The notes under the pieces were generated by a model. That model was given only the letters and a program-made list of their open reading frames with translations, was not told the DNA's origin and did no database searches. A stretch of DNA of 53,766 nt from Armatimonadota bacterium. GTDB lineage: Bacteria; Armatimonadota; Fimbriimonadia; Fimbriimonadales; Fimbriimonadaceae. The stretch is taken from positions 1 through 53,766 of the forward strand of contig JAIUNY010000020.1 in the NCBI GenBank assembly GCA_020161505.1, written 5' to 3'. A program made the translations under genes and the position numbers. This document shows positions 1 to 8,040 of this stretch, piece by piece. Positions within the stretch are counted from its first letter, which is position 1. Every line of letters starts with the position of its first letter.

Positions 1-27
1 TGGGGCTATGATAAGGCCACGAAATGA
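1..27 (+). CDS. C-terminal end of an upstream gene (partial)
   Basis: Frame 1 is open from the window edge for eight codons (WGYDKATK) and stops at a TGA that overlaps the kdsA start as ATGA. That four-base overlap is the usual sign of a translationally coupled upstream gene. Too little protein is present to name it. The stop could also be chance, so confidence is modest. Confidence 0.4.
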   Translation, partial: WGYDKATK

Positions 28-851
28 GCATCCACGTCTTCCCTCTCGCTGGCACTCAAGTGGGCTCCGGTAGCCTGACCGTCATCGCTGGCCCTTGTCT
101 GGCCGAGTCGATGGAACTGTGCCATCAGGTCGCGGGAACCATGCAGGAGATCTGCGCGGAACTCGGGATGCCGTATGTGTTCAAGGCAAGCTTTGATAAG
201 GCCAACCGAACGTCGGTTCACTCCACGCGAGGGAGCGGGATGGAAGCGGGGCTCGACATCCTGGCGAGCGTGAAGGAGAACTTCGGGCTCCCCGTGACGA
301 CCGATGTCCACACTGCCGAACAAGCGGCTCCTGTGGCGAGCGTGGTGGATTTGCTCCAGGTTCCGGCGTTTCTGTGTCGGCAAAGCGATCTTCTGGAGGC
401 TTGTGCGGTCACCGAGAAACCGGTGAACGTGAAGAAGGGGCAGTTTCTCGCCCCCTGGGATGCCCAGAACATCGTGACGAAGCTCCAAAACTTCGGCGCG
501 CAGGGAGTCATGCTCACCGAGCGCGGCACCAGCTTCGGCTACAACGCCCTGGTGGTCGATATGACTGGGTTCGAGACCATGCGCGGCTTCGGTGTGCCGG
601 TCTGCTTTGACGCCACCCATTCCGCCCAGCGGCCTGGTGGCGCAGGGACCTCGACTGGAGGGGTGCGAGAGTCGATTCCCGCCATGGCGCGGGCCGCAGC
701 CGCTGTCGGGATCGATGCGATCTTCCTTGAAGTCCATCCGAACCCCGAGAAAGCCCTCAGCGACGCCGCGACCCAATGGCCCCTCGACAAGGCCCGTGAT
801 CTTCTCGTGAGCATTCAAGCGATCCACCGCGTTCGCCAGGCCATCGGCTAA
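24..851 (+). CDS. kdsA: 3-deoxy-8-phosphooctulonate synthase (Kdo-8-phosphate synthase)
   Basis: KdsA condenses phosphoenolpyruvate with arabinose 5-phosphate to give Kdo 8-phosphate, the first committed step to the Kdo sugar of lipopolysaccharide inner core. It is cytosolic. The 275-residue product has the family's normal length and its recognisable blocks: the VIAGPCLAES opening near residue 20, FKASFDKANRTS near residue 50, the VTTDVHT segment near residue 90, and FDATHSAQRPGG near residue 195. The ATG overlaps the upstream stop as ATGA, which fixes the start and suggests coupled translation. The gene implies a Gram-negative envelope with Kdo. The assignment is from strong motif agreement and I see nothing unusual in the gene. 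Confidence 0.96.
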   Translation: MSIHVFPLAGTQVGSGSLTVIAGPCLAESMELCHQVAGTMQEICAELGMPYVFKASFDKANRTSVHSTRGSGMEAGLDILASVKENFGLPVTTDVHTAEQAAPVASVVDLLQVPAFLCRQSDLLEACAVTEKPVNVKKGQFLAPWDAQNIVTKLQNFGAQGVMLTERGTSFGYNALVVDMTGFETMRGFGVPVCFDATHSAQRPGGAGTSTGGVRESIPAMARAAAAVGIDAIFLEVHPNPEKALSDAATQWPLDKARDLLVSIQAIHRVRQAIG

Positions 852-905
852 CCGGCACTAGGGGATTCGTCCCGGGCTTGGTTTTGCTCGCGTAAACTGC
901 AAGGT

Positions 906-2597
906 GTGGATTCGTCTGCCCCCCGGCAGGATCGCATTCGCTCCTTTCTGAGTCAATTCACTCCGAAATCAGTCCTTGCCTTCCGTTCATACAAACTGAG
1001 TGATTTTCCTCGCGACCTCCTTGCTGGGGTCACGGTAGGTTTGGTTGCTGTACCGCTGGCAATTGCCTTTGCGATTGCCAGCGGCGTTCCACCCCAAGCT
1101 GGACTTGTGACGGCAATCATTGCCGGGTTCTTGGTCTCGGCCTTGGGTGGATCAAAGATGCAGATCGCTGGTCCGACGGGTGCCTTTGTCGTGGTGGTGA
1201 GCGGCATCATCGCAAAGCACGGACTCGAGGGCCTCTTCACCTGCACCCTGCTCTCAGGCATCTTTCTGATCCTACTCGGACTGACGGGTCTTGGATCGGC
1301 AGTTCGCTACATCCCTCGGCCTGTCGTCATTGGGTTCACCAACGGAATTGCTGTGCTCATTGCGAGCACTCAACTCCGCGATTTCTTTGGTCTGGAGATT
1401 GCCAAGGTTCCTTCGGAGTTTTGGGATCGGATGGCGGCTCTTGCGGGCCATGCCAGTACGATCAATCCTCTCAACACGGGGGTTGCCGCAGGATCGCTGC
1501 TTGTTCTGATCGCGGTGCGGAAGTGGCTCCCGAAGATTCCCGGGGCCATCCTTGTGATGATCGGCGTGACGGCCCTGGTTGCCGGGCTGAGGCTGCCCCT
1601 CGAGACGGTGGTCTCTCGGTATGGGCCTGTTCCAAGCTCATTGCCGCCACTGCATGTCCCGGCCCTTCGCTTCGACCTGATGCTTCCTTTGATGTCGGCT
1701 GCGCTGACCGTCACGATGCTCGGCGCGATTGAGTCTCTCCTCTCGGCGGTGGTAGCGGATCGGATGTCGGGTGACAAGCACAATCCTGGCGTGGAGCTGG
1801 TAGCCCAAGGAGTGGCAAACGTAGTCTCACCTCTTTGGGGCGGACTTCCCGCGACCGGGGCGATTGCTCGTACCGCAACGAACATCCGAAGTGGAGCGGT
1901 CAGCCCGCTCTCGGGCATGATCCACGCCATCGTCGTCTTGCTCGTCGTGCTCTTCGCCGCACCTCTTGCGGGGCAGATTCCGCTCGCTGCGCTCGCTGCG
2001 ATCCTCATCATGGTGAGCTACAACATGGGCGAATGGGCAGAAATCCCGACGATCCTCAAGCTCGGCAAGGCAGATATTGCGGTGTGGCTGATCACGTTCT
2101 TCCTCACCGTGTTTGCCGACTTGACGGTCGCCGTTCAGGCGGGAATGATCCTGGCCGCCCTGCTGTTCATCAGGCGGGTTGCGACGACCACGACGGTTTC
2201 GCGGGTGACCCCCGAATACGTGGAATCCAGCCGGAAACACAGTCTCCAACTCCACGAGATCCCTGATCAGGTGGCGGTCTATCGGGTGAGTGGGCCGCTT
2301 TTGTTCGGAAGCACGGAGAAAATCGAGGCGATTCGGGAAGATCTGGCGAGTTTGCCTCCGGTGGTTGTTTTGCGTCTGCGAAACATGACGGCTCTGGATG
2401 GCACCGGGCTCCACTCCATCGAAGAACTCGCGGAAGCCTTGCACGCATCGGGGCGAACCCTGATCCTGTGTGGCATGAGATCTCAACCTCGTGCTCTGAT
2501 GGACAAAGCAGGAATCACCGCTCGTCTCGGCCCGGAAAACGTCTGCGCGGACGTTTCTCATGCCATGGATCGGGCCCGAGAGATTCTTGCCCAGTGA
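906..2597 (+). CDS. SulP/SLC26-family anion permease with STAS domain
   Basis: This is a polytopic inner-membrane transporter of the SulP family, whose members move sulfate, bicarbonate or other anions. The N-terminal 420 or so residues are a string of hydrophobic helices starting after FPRDLLAGVTVGLVAVPLAIAF, the family's signature entry motif. AGPTGAF near residue 95 and the long run ending near residue 425 also fit. The C-terminal 110 residues form a STAS domain, with LRLRNMTALDGTGL as its phosphoacceptor-like loop. The start is a GTG preceded by AAGG; an upstream ATG is not available in frame. It stands alone between kdsA and ridA, so the substrate cannot be inferred from context. Sulfate is the default database name and not something the sequence proves. 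Confidence 0.92.
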   Translation: MDSSAPRQDRIRSFLSQFTPKSVLAFRSYKLSDFPRDLLAGVTVGLVAVPLAIAFAIASGVPPQAGLVTAIIAGFLVSALGGSKMQIAGPTGAFVVVVSGIIAKHGLEGLFTCTLLSGIFLILLGLTGLGSAVRYIPRPVVIGFTNGIAVLIASTQLRDFFGLEIAKVPSEFWDRMAALAGHASTINPLNTGVAAGSLLVLIAVRKWLPKIPGAILVMIGVTALVAGLRLPLETVVSRYGPVPSSLPPLHVPALRFDLMLPLMSAALTVTMLGAIESLLSAVVADRMSGDKHNPGVELVAQGVANVVSPLWGGLPATGAIARTATNIRSGAVSPLSGMIHAIVVLLVVLFAAPLAGQIPLAALAAILIMVSYNMGEWAEIPTILKLGKADIAVWLITFFLTVFADLTVAVQAGMILAALLFIRRVATTTTVSRVTPEYVESSRKHSLQLHEIPDQVAVYRVSGPLLFGSTEKIEAIREDLASLPPVVVLRLRNMTALDGTGLHSIEELAEALHASGRTLILCGMRSQPRALMDKAGITARLGPENVCADVSHAMDRAREILAQ

Positions 2598-2630
2598 CCC
2601 CAGCCAGACGTCACAGGTAAAGTGACAACC

Positions 2631-3014
2631 ATGCCCAAGCAAGTTCATGCGACGGATCGCGCGCCAGCCGCGATTGGCCCTTACTCCCAAGCCGTTTCGG
2701 CGAGCGGAACGTTCTTCTTCTGCAGCGGACAGATCCCCCTGACCCCCGGCGGTGAACTGATCTCCGGCGACGTCCGCGCCCAGGCGGAACAAGTGATGGA
2801 GAACATCGCGAACATGCTCGATTCAATGGGTCTCGGATTCAACAATGTGGTCAAGACCACGATCTTCCTGAGCTCGATGGATCACTTTGGGACGGTGAAC
2901 GAGGTCTATGGTGCCCGATTCGCGGGTGGCGACATGCCCGCCCGCAGCACCGTCGCCGTGGCGGGACTCCCGCGCGGCGTGGATGTCGAAATCGAAGTGA
3001 TCGCTTGCCAGTAA
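2631..3014 (+). CDS. ridA: RidA family enamine/imine deaminase
   Basis: RidA proteins hydrolyse reactive enamine and imine intermediates such as 2-aminoacrylate, protecting PLP enzymes; they act as cytosolic trimers. The product has the family length and the expected blocks: APAAIGPYSQAV near the N-terminus, FCSGQIPL, and the C-terminal PARSTVAVAGLP. The arginine of PARST is the substrate-binding position. I chose ATG 2631 because family members start a few residues before the TDKAPAAIGPYSQ block; a GTG nine bases upstream is also possible. The next gene begins inside its last codons, so the two are probably cotranscribed. Confidence 0.92.
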   Translation: MPKQVHATDRAPAAIGPYSQAVSASGTFFFCSGQIPLTPGGELISGDVRAQAEQVMENIANMLDSMGLGFNNVVKTTIFLSSMDHFGTVNEVYGARFAGGDMPARSTVAVAGLPRGVDVEIEVIACQ

Positions 3015-3931
3015 AGCGCGTCGTTTCGGTATCGCTGGGGAGCAGCAAGCGGGACAAAGTCTACGAGACTTCCCTGCTCGGTCAAGAATTCCGCATTGAG
3101 CGTCGAGGCACCGATGGCGACATGGGTGCCTTCAAACGCCTGATGGAGGAGCTAGACGGCGAGGTCGATGCTCTCGGTGTGGGGGGCGCAGATATCGCCA
3201 TCGCCACGAGCAAGCAAAGATTTGAGTTCCGTGAGATTCGTAACCTCATTCGTGGGGTCAAAACGACCCCGGTCGTCGACGGGAGCGGCCTGAAGCATAC
3301 GCTGGAGCGTGAGGCGATTCTATGGCTTCAGCGCGAAGGTGTCGTGGATTTTCAGCAAGAAACTGCCCTCCTGGTCTCGGCCGTCGATCGGCATGGCATG
3401 GCCCAAGCGCTCAACGAAGTCTGCCCTCGCGTGATCTACGGAGACCTGCTGTTCGGCGTGGGGCTGCCCCTTCCGGTTCGGAGCTACAAAACGGTTGAGA
3501 TTCTTGCCGCGATCATCGCCCCGGTGATCACTCAACTCCCATTCAAGTGGTTTTATCCGACCGGGGAAAAGCAGGAGCATCGCACCCCGAAGTTTCCCAA
3601 GATCTTTGAGGAAGCCACTTTCATTTGCGGCGATTGGCACTTTATCCGTCGCTATGCGCCCGAGAAGCTCACGGGTAAGACCGTGCTCAGCCAAACTGTG
3701 CGCGCAGACGATCTTGCGTGGCTTAAGTCAACAGGACTGAAGCGACTGATCACCACAACCCCGATGATGGGCGGCGAAACCTTTGCCACTAACGTGATGG
3801 AGGGAGTCGTTGTTGCCCTGCTCGGCAGGCCGCCCAGCGAACTCACGGCGGATGATTACATGAAGGTGCTCGCAGACCTGAATTGGTCACCCAACATCAT
3901 CGACCTTCAAACCGATGAGGCCATCCGGTAA
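3005..3931 (+). CDS. quinate 5-dehydrogenase-family protein of uncertain function
   Basis: The 308-residue cytosolic protein opens with VVSVSLGSSKRDK and continues with RRGTDGD and ALGVGGADIAIA. I recognise these from a family carried in Chloroflexota, Deinococcota and Armatimonadota genomes under the database name quinate 5-dehydrogenase. No experimental support for that activity is known to me, and I see no clear Rossmann GxGxxG motif near the N-terminus. The C-terminal third holds ITTTPMMGGETFATNVMEG, which looks like a conserved functional loop. The start is a TTG that overlaps the ridA stop by ten bases; no ATG or GTG is better placed. It is followed by a second dehydrogenase-like gene, an arrangement I recall from other phyla. 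The family is fairly certain, the function is not. Confidence 0.7.
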   Translation: MPVKRVVSVSLGSSKRDKVYETSLLGQEFRIERRGTDGDMGAFKRLMEELDGEVDALGVGGADIAIATSKQRFEFREIRNLIRGVKTTPVVDGSGLKHTLEREAILWLQREGVVDFQQETALLVSAVDRHGMAQALNEVCPRVIYGDLLFGVGLPLPVRSYKTVEILAAIIAPVITQLPFKWFYPTGEKQEHRTPKFPKIFEEATFICGDWHFIRRYAPEKLTGKTVLSQTVRADDLAWLKSTGLKRLITTTPMMGGETFATNVMEGVVVALLGRPPSELTADDYMKVLADLNWSPNIIDLQTDEAIR

Positions 3932-4019
3932 AATTGTCGTCTCAATTTGGAGGCGAATCGGCCGGATGAGGGACACATCCAGCTTCTCAGACGTCCTCCT
4001 ATAGAGTGGTGCCGAACCT

Positions 4020-5090
4020 TTGACGCGATTCGCTTTCATCATCCATCCTTTGCGGGGACGCGACGCGTTGCGGAAGTTTCCCTTCCTCAAACCCTTCCCA
4101 GAGCCGATGCTCGAAGGGATGATGGCTCGCCTGAAACCGCGAGTGGTCAGTGAAGTCAAAGGCATCGAGAGCATCACCGGAGCCAAAACCGAAGGGCTCT
4201 TCCTGGGCGTTGGCTACACACCAAGGCTCTTTCTCGAAAGGCCTCTCGAAGAGGTCTACGAAAAGATCGTCGGTTGCGCCGAGATCGCGCATCGAGAAGG
4301 ATGCCAGATCATCGGGCTGGGAGCCTTTACGAGTGTTGTGGGGGACGGAGGAATCACGGTTGCCCAGCGCAGCAAGATCGCGGTGACTACGGGCAACAGC
4401 TACACCGTGGCGACGGCGATTGAGGGGGCCTTCAATGCCGCGCATCAGGTGGGCATCGTGCCGGCAAATTCCACTTTGGCGGTGGTCGGGGCCACCGGAG
4501 CGATTGGCCGTACCTGCGCGATCATCATGGGCCGATCGTTTGGCAAAACCATCCTCATCGGCCGCGACCGAGATCGGACCGAAGCGGTCGCGTTGGAAGT
4601 GGAGCGCGGAGTTGCGAGCACGGATCTGGAAGATATTCGCGAAGCGGATGTCGTCGTCACAGTGACGAGCAGCGACGCAGCGCTGATCTTGCCCGAGCAT
4701 CTCAAAGCAGGCTCTGTGATCTGCGATGTCGCCCGACCTCGCGATGTGAGCGTCAGGGTGGTGAAGGAACGCAGCGATGTGCTCGTCATTGAAGGCGGGG
4801 TGGTTCGGGTTCCTGGCAAGCCAGAGTTTGGGGTCAACTTCGGATTCCCTCCCGGCACGGCTTACGCCTGCATGTCCGAAACCATGATGCTCGCTCTGGA
4901 TGATCGCCCGGAGAGCTTCACGCTCGGCAAAGATGTCTCGGTGGAGCAGGTGGAGGAAACCCAGAGGCTCGCCGCCAAACATGGCTTCGTCGTCGATGGC
5001 TATCGCTCCTTCGAGCGAGAAGTAGGCGCGGAGCGGATCGAGGCAGTCCGCTCGGCGCGGCTCCAGCTCACCCAGGGTTCGGCGTCATGA
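4020..5090 (+). CDS. acyl-ACP-reductase-like / shikimate-dehydrogenase-like NAD(P)-dependent oxidoreductase
   Basis: The 356-residue protein resembles the cyanobacterial long-chain acyl-ACP reductase (AAR, COG5322), which makes fatty aldehydes. Visible matches are GLGAFTSVVG (AAR: ALGGFSSI), VTTGNSYTVA (TTGNTHTAY), the nucleotide-binding VVGATGAIGRT near residue 155, EGGVVRVPG, and AYACMSETMM. Cys284 in that last block aligns with the catalytic, acyl-accepting cysteine of cyanobacterial AAR (FACFAEAM). No aldehyde-deformylating oxygenase is nearby. The start is a TTG with no clear ribosome-binding site, chosen because the following FAFIIHP is how such proteins begin. Its stop overlaps the next ATG by four bases. 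Databases may call it shikimate dehydrogenase, which fits the fold but not this motif set. Confidence 0.72.
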   Translation: MTRFAFIIHPLRGRDALRKFPFLKPFPEPMLEGMMARLKPRVVSEVKGIESITGAKTEGLFLGVGYTPRLFLERPLEEVYEKIVGCAEIAHREGCQIIGLGAFTSVVGDGGITVAQRSKIAVTTGNSYTVATAIEGAFNAAHQVGIVPANSTLAVVGATGAIGRTCAIIMGRSFGKTILIGRDRDRTEAVALEVERGVASTDLEDIREADVVVTVTSSDAALILPEHLKAGSVICDVARPRDVSVRVVKERSDVLVIEGGVVRVPGKPEFGVNFGFPPGTAYACMSETMMLALDDRPESFTLGKDVSVEQVEETQRLAAKHGFVVDGYRSFEREVGAERIEAVRSARLQLTQGSAS

Positions 5091-5824
5091 TCTCCGTCGC
5101 CGGGGTCTCTCACTCTTTCGATGCCCGCCCGGTGCTCAGCGACATCAGCTTTGAAGTTGGTGCAGGAGAGATCGCGGTCATTATGGGAAGCTCGGGCGGG
5201 GGCAAAACAACATTGCTCAAGTGTCTCTCGGGGCTCCTCCGACCGGACAAGGGCACGATCACGGTTGCCGGGGTTGATGTGGTGCGTCAGCCTGAGGAAG
5301 CCCGAACCAAGATGGGCTTGGTATTCCAGTATGCGGCCCTCTTCGACTCCCTAAATGTGCGCGACAACATCCTTTTCGGCGTGCGCCGTCAGCGCAAGCT
5401 CAGGCCGAAAGAGGAAGCGGAGATTCTCGAGAAGCATCTCACCGAAGTCGGCCTTACCGGCGTGGAACACCTTCTCCCGAACGAACTCAGCGGCGGAATG
5501 CGCAAGCGGGTTGGCCTGGCGCGTGCGCTCTGCATGGAGCCGGAGGTTCTGCTTTACGACGAGCCGACGAGCGGCCTCGACCCGATCACCGCCTACAGCA
5601 TCGACCAGCTGATTGTCGAGACTCGGGACACCCTGGGCCTCACGAGCGTTGTGGTGAGCCACGATGTGAGTTCGGTCTTCCGCGTCGCGGATCGAATCCT
5701 GTTTCTTGACAAGGGCATTCTCGCATTCAACGGCTCTCCAGATGCGTTCAGGGAGGTTCGCGAGGGCCCGATCAAGGAGTTGGTCGAGAAAGCCCGAGCG
5801 GAAATGCTCGACCCAGCACTTTGA
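5087..5824 (+). CDS. ABC transporter ATP-binding protein, MlaF/Ttg2A type
   Basis: This is a complete ABC ATPase of 245 residues. It has Walker A GSSGGGKTT near residue 38, the Q-loop region VFQYAALFDSLNV, the signature LSGGMRKRVGLARAL, Walker B LLYDEPTSGLDP, and the switch histidine in VVSHD. AALFDSLNVRDNI and SGGMRKRV are typical of the MlaF branch, which powers lipid movement between membranes. The gene overlaps the reductase-like gene by ATGA, so the two are translationally coupled. No MlaE permease, MlaD or other transporter subunit follows, which is unusual for this branch; the partners must be elsewhere, or the ATPase may act with the linked dehydrogenases on a lipid substrate. Confidence 0.88.
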   Translation: MISVAGVSHSFDARPVLSDISFEVGAGEIAVIMGSSGGGKTTLLKCLSGLLRPDKGTITVAGVDVVRQPEEARTKMGLVFQYAALFDSLNVRDNILFGVRRQRKLRPKEEAEILEKHLTEVGLTGVEHLLPNELSGGMRKRVGLARALCMEPEVLLYDEPTSGLDPITAYSIDQLIVETRDTLGLTSVVVSHDVSSVFRVADRILFLDKGILAFNGSPDAFREVREGPIKELVEKARAEMLDPAL

Positions 5825-5937
5825 GACGATTCACGGTTTTCAGGACTTTTCGTGGCCAAAGTGAACACCAGCGAGGCCCATCCGTCTTGAACTAGCAGAA
5901 CGAGACACCTGACTCGACCCAAAGATAAGGAAAAGAC

Positions 5938-6450
5938 ATGAAACGATCTCTTACCACCATCATCGTCCTCGTGGCCGCTCTTGCGATGAGCGCGACCAGC
6001 TTCGCCCAAAATGCTGGCCCGCGCGGCGGCGGCGGACAGGGTCAAGCACAAGGCCAAGGCCAGCGAGGGCCAGGAATGTTCCGAGGCAGCATGGAAGAGG
6101 TGAAGAAGATTCACCAAAAGGTGCTCAAGCAACTCAAGCTCACCGATGCCCAAACCAAGGCGGTTGCCGCAGCGGACAAGAAGCGAGACGCGGCCATGGC
6201 CAAGATGCGCGACTCCCTGCCGAAGGGCGGCGGACGTCCGAACGAAGAGCAGATGAAGAAGCTGCAAGCGCAAGGCAAGAAGATCTCGGAAACCTATCGA
6301 GCCGACATGGAAAAGGCGATGGGCAAGGCTAAGTGGGCCGAGTACCAAAAGCTGATGCGCGCCGAGATGGAAAAGATGATGAAGGAGCGCCAAGGCAAGG
6401 GCGCTGGCGGCGGCAAGGGTAAGTCCGGCGGCGGCACTATCAAGCCTTGA
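5938..6450 (+). CDS. Spy/CpxP-like periplasmic protein (LTxxQ type)
   Basis: A signal peptide ending ATSFAQ at about residue 23 is followed by a Gly/Gln-rich spacer and then a long, strongly charged helical region. Near residue 65, KQLKLTDAQTKAV matches the LTxxQ motif of Spy and CpxP proteins, which are periplasmic chaperones. The tail is rich in Lys, Met and Gly, with no cysteine or catalytic motif. AAGGAAAAG sits eight or so bases before the ATG. It lies about 110 bases after the ABC ATPase and is followed by a good terminator, so it may be its own unit. Chaperone-like function is a family inference only. Confidence 0.65.
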   Translation: MKRSLTTIIVLVAALAMSATSFAQNAGPRGGGGQGQAQGQGQRGPGMFRGSMEEVKKIHQKVLKQLKLTDAQTKAVAAADKKRDAAMAKMRDSLPKGGGRPNEEQMKKLQAQGKKISETYRADMEKAMGKAKWAEYQKLMRAEMEKMMKERQGKGAGGGKGKSGGGTIKP

Positions 6451-6475
6451 TCTCGTCAAGCTTCTAAAGAGTCAA

Positions 6476-6510
6476 TCGGCCCGAGCATTTCGCTCGGGCC
6501 GATTTCATTG
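6476..6510 (+). terminator. rho-independent terminator of the Spy-like gene
   Basis: An 11-bp perfect stem, TCGGCCCGAGC paired with GCTCGGGCCGA, encloses a five-base loop and is followed by TTTCATT. It lies 26 bases after the stop codon. Confidence 0.8.
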
Positions 6511-6522
6511 GGCCACCAACAA

Positions 6523-6560
6523 AAAGACCCCGAAGGGACACTTGCTGCTTCGGGGTCTTT
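6523..6560 (-). terminator. terminator of the E2 gene, usable from both strands
   Basis: A 13-bp stem (AAAGACCCCGAAG with CTTCGGGGTCTTT) has A-rich sequence on its left and T-rich sequence on its right, so it can end transcription from either direction. It lies just past the stop of the minus-strand E2 gene and backs up the plus-strand terminator before it. Confidence 0.85.
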
Positions 6561-6578
6561 CTTGCTTTTGGAGCAGGC

Positions 6579-7880
6579 TTAGCTCAGCAGTCGCATTGGG
6601 TTTTCAAGAGCTTCGCGAACCTTGTTCACGAAAGCGGCCCCAATCGCACCATCGACCACACGGTGGTCAAACGATCCGGTGATGTTCATCTTCCAGCGAA
6701 CTTCGATCTCGTCATCGTCGCCGACCACGACGCGCTTGCGCGCGCTGCTGATCGCCAGGATGCCCGCGTTCGGTTCGTTGATGATCGCGCCGAAGGTATC
6801 CACGTTGAGCATTCCCATGTTGCTGATGCTGAACGTGCTGCCTTGCATCTCGTTGGGAGTCAGCTTGCCATCTCGTGCCTTGGTGACGAGATACTTGGCC
6901 GCATCGCTCAGCTGGCGAAGGGTCATGGCTTCGGCATTGTGGATCACCGGAACGAGCAGGCCGTCATCGACTGCGGCGGCGATTCCGATGTTCACCGAAC
7001 CGTACTGAAGAATGTGGTCGCCTTGGTACGTGGCGTTGATGATCGGCATCTCCTGGAGAGCCACCACGGTTGCACGCACCACGAAATCGTTGACGCTGAT
7101 CTTGCCAGCCTCTTCTTCCTTGAACGCTTCGCGCAGAGCATTGATCTTCTCGAGATCCACCTCCACCGTCACATAGAAGTGAGGCACAGTTTGCTTGCTA
7201 TACGTCGTGCGCTCGGCAATGATCTGGCGCAGACGGTTGAGAGGAATCTTGGTATCAACGCCTGGGGTCGCGACAATCTTTGGCATGCTGGGAGTAGCCG
7301 GTGCGGCGGGAGCCGAGGCCGGAGCCACGTTTGCGGCTGCGGGGGCGCTCGGAGCAACTCCAAGATCTGCCGGGATCGCGGTGCCATTGGCCAGAGCATC
7401 GCGCACGTCCTTCTCGACAATTCGTCCGCCAGGGCCGGAGCCAGCCACGCGGTTGATGTCCAGACCGGCTTCGGCGGCAATACGCTTGGCGAGCGGGCTG
7501 GCCTTCACACGTCCTTCGACCGCTGGTGCGGTTGATTCAGAGATCGTGCCGGCGGCGGCCGCCACCGGAGCTTCCTCAGCGACCGGAGCGGAGGTGGCTG
7601 CCGGTGCGCCAGAGGCTCCACCCCAACCTGCGGGAAGCTCTTCGCCTTCCTTCAGCAGGGCTGCGATGGGAACGCCGACGGGCACGGTTGCGCCTGGTTG
7701 AATGAGAATCCCGGCCAGACGACCCTTCCCCGGAGACTCCAGGTCCAAGGTGGCCTTGTCGGTTTGGATCGTTCCGATCACTTCTCCCGACTTCACCGCG
7801 TCGCCTTCCTTCTTGAGCCACTCAAGGAGGGTGCCTTCTTCCATACCGTCGCCCATCTTGGGCATGATCACTTCAGTCAT
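6579..7880 (-). CDS. pdhC: dihydrolipoamide acyltransferase, E2 of a 2-oxoacid (probably pyruvate) dehydrogenase complex
   Basis: E2 carries the acyl group on a lipoyl arm and transfers it to CoA. Domains in order: one lipoyl domain (residues 1-78) with the lipoylated lysine at TDKAT (Lys42); an Ala/Pro-rich linker; a peripheral E1/E3-binding domain near residues 125-160 (ASPLAKRIA, GSGPGGRIVEKDV); a second Ala/Pro linker; and the catalytic domain from about residue 205, ending in DHRVVDGA with the active-site histidine. At 433 residues with a single lipoyl domain it is a standard size. GGAGA lies nine bases before the ATG. E1 and E3 are not in the window, so pyruvate rather than a branched-chain oxoacid is the likeliest but unproven substrate. 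Confidence 0.92.
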   Translation of the reverse strand: MTEVIMPKMGDGMEEGTLLEWLKKEGDAVKSGEVIGTIQTDKATLDLESPGKGRLAGILIQPGATVPVGVPIAALLKEGEELPAGWGGASGAPAATSAPVAEEAPVAAAAGTISESTAPAVEGRVKASPLAKRIAAEAGLDINRVAGSGPGGRIVEKDVRDALANGTAIPADLGVAPSAPAAANVAPASAPAAPATPSMPKIVATPGVDTKIPLNRLRQIIAERTTYSKQTVPHFYVTVEVDLEKINALREAFKEEEAGKISVNDFVVRATVVALQEMPIINATYQGDHILQYGSVNIGIAAAVDDGLLVPVIHNAEAMTLRQLSDAAKYLVTKARDGKLTPNEMQGSTFSISNMGMLNVDTFGAIINEPNAGILAISSARKRVVVGDDDEIEVRWKMNITGSFDHRVVDGAIGAAFVNKVREALENPMRLLS

Positions 7881-8040
7881 TGCTTAAAGTTCTCCGAACC
7901 TACCGGAACCGAGCCTTGAGCATACCTTTTGACATGCTCACGCTGGGCAGAGGACACCGTTGTCGCCCGCGCTAGTCTACGCGGTTTTGGGTGCGATCCT
8001 CTCGGTCCGTCCCGGCTTGGACGAACCACTACAAACCTGT

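Noticed and set aside
5087-5824. A complete Mla lipid-transport operon
   Set aside because: Only the ATPase is present; the following gene is a Spy-like periplasmic protein and no permease or MlaD-type protein was found nearby.
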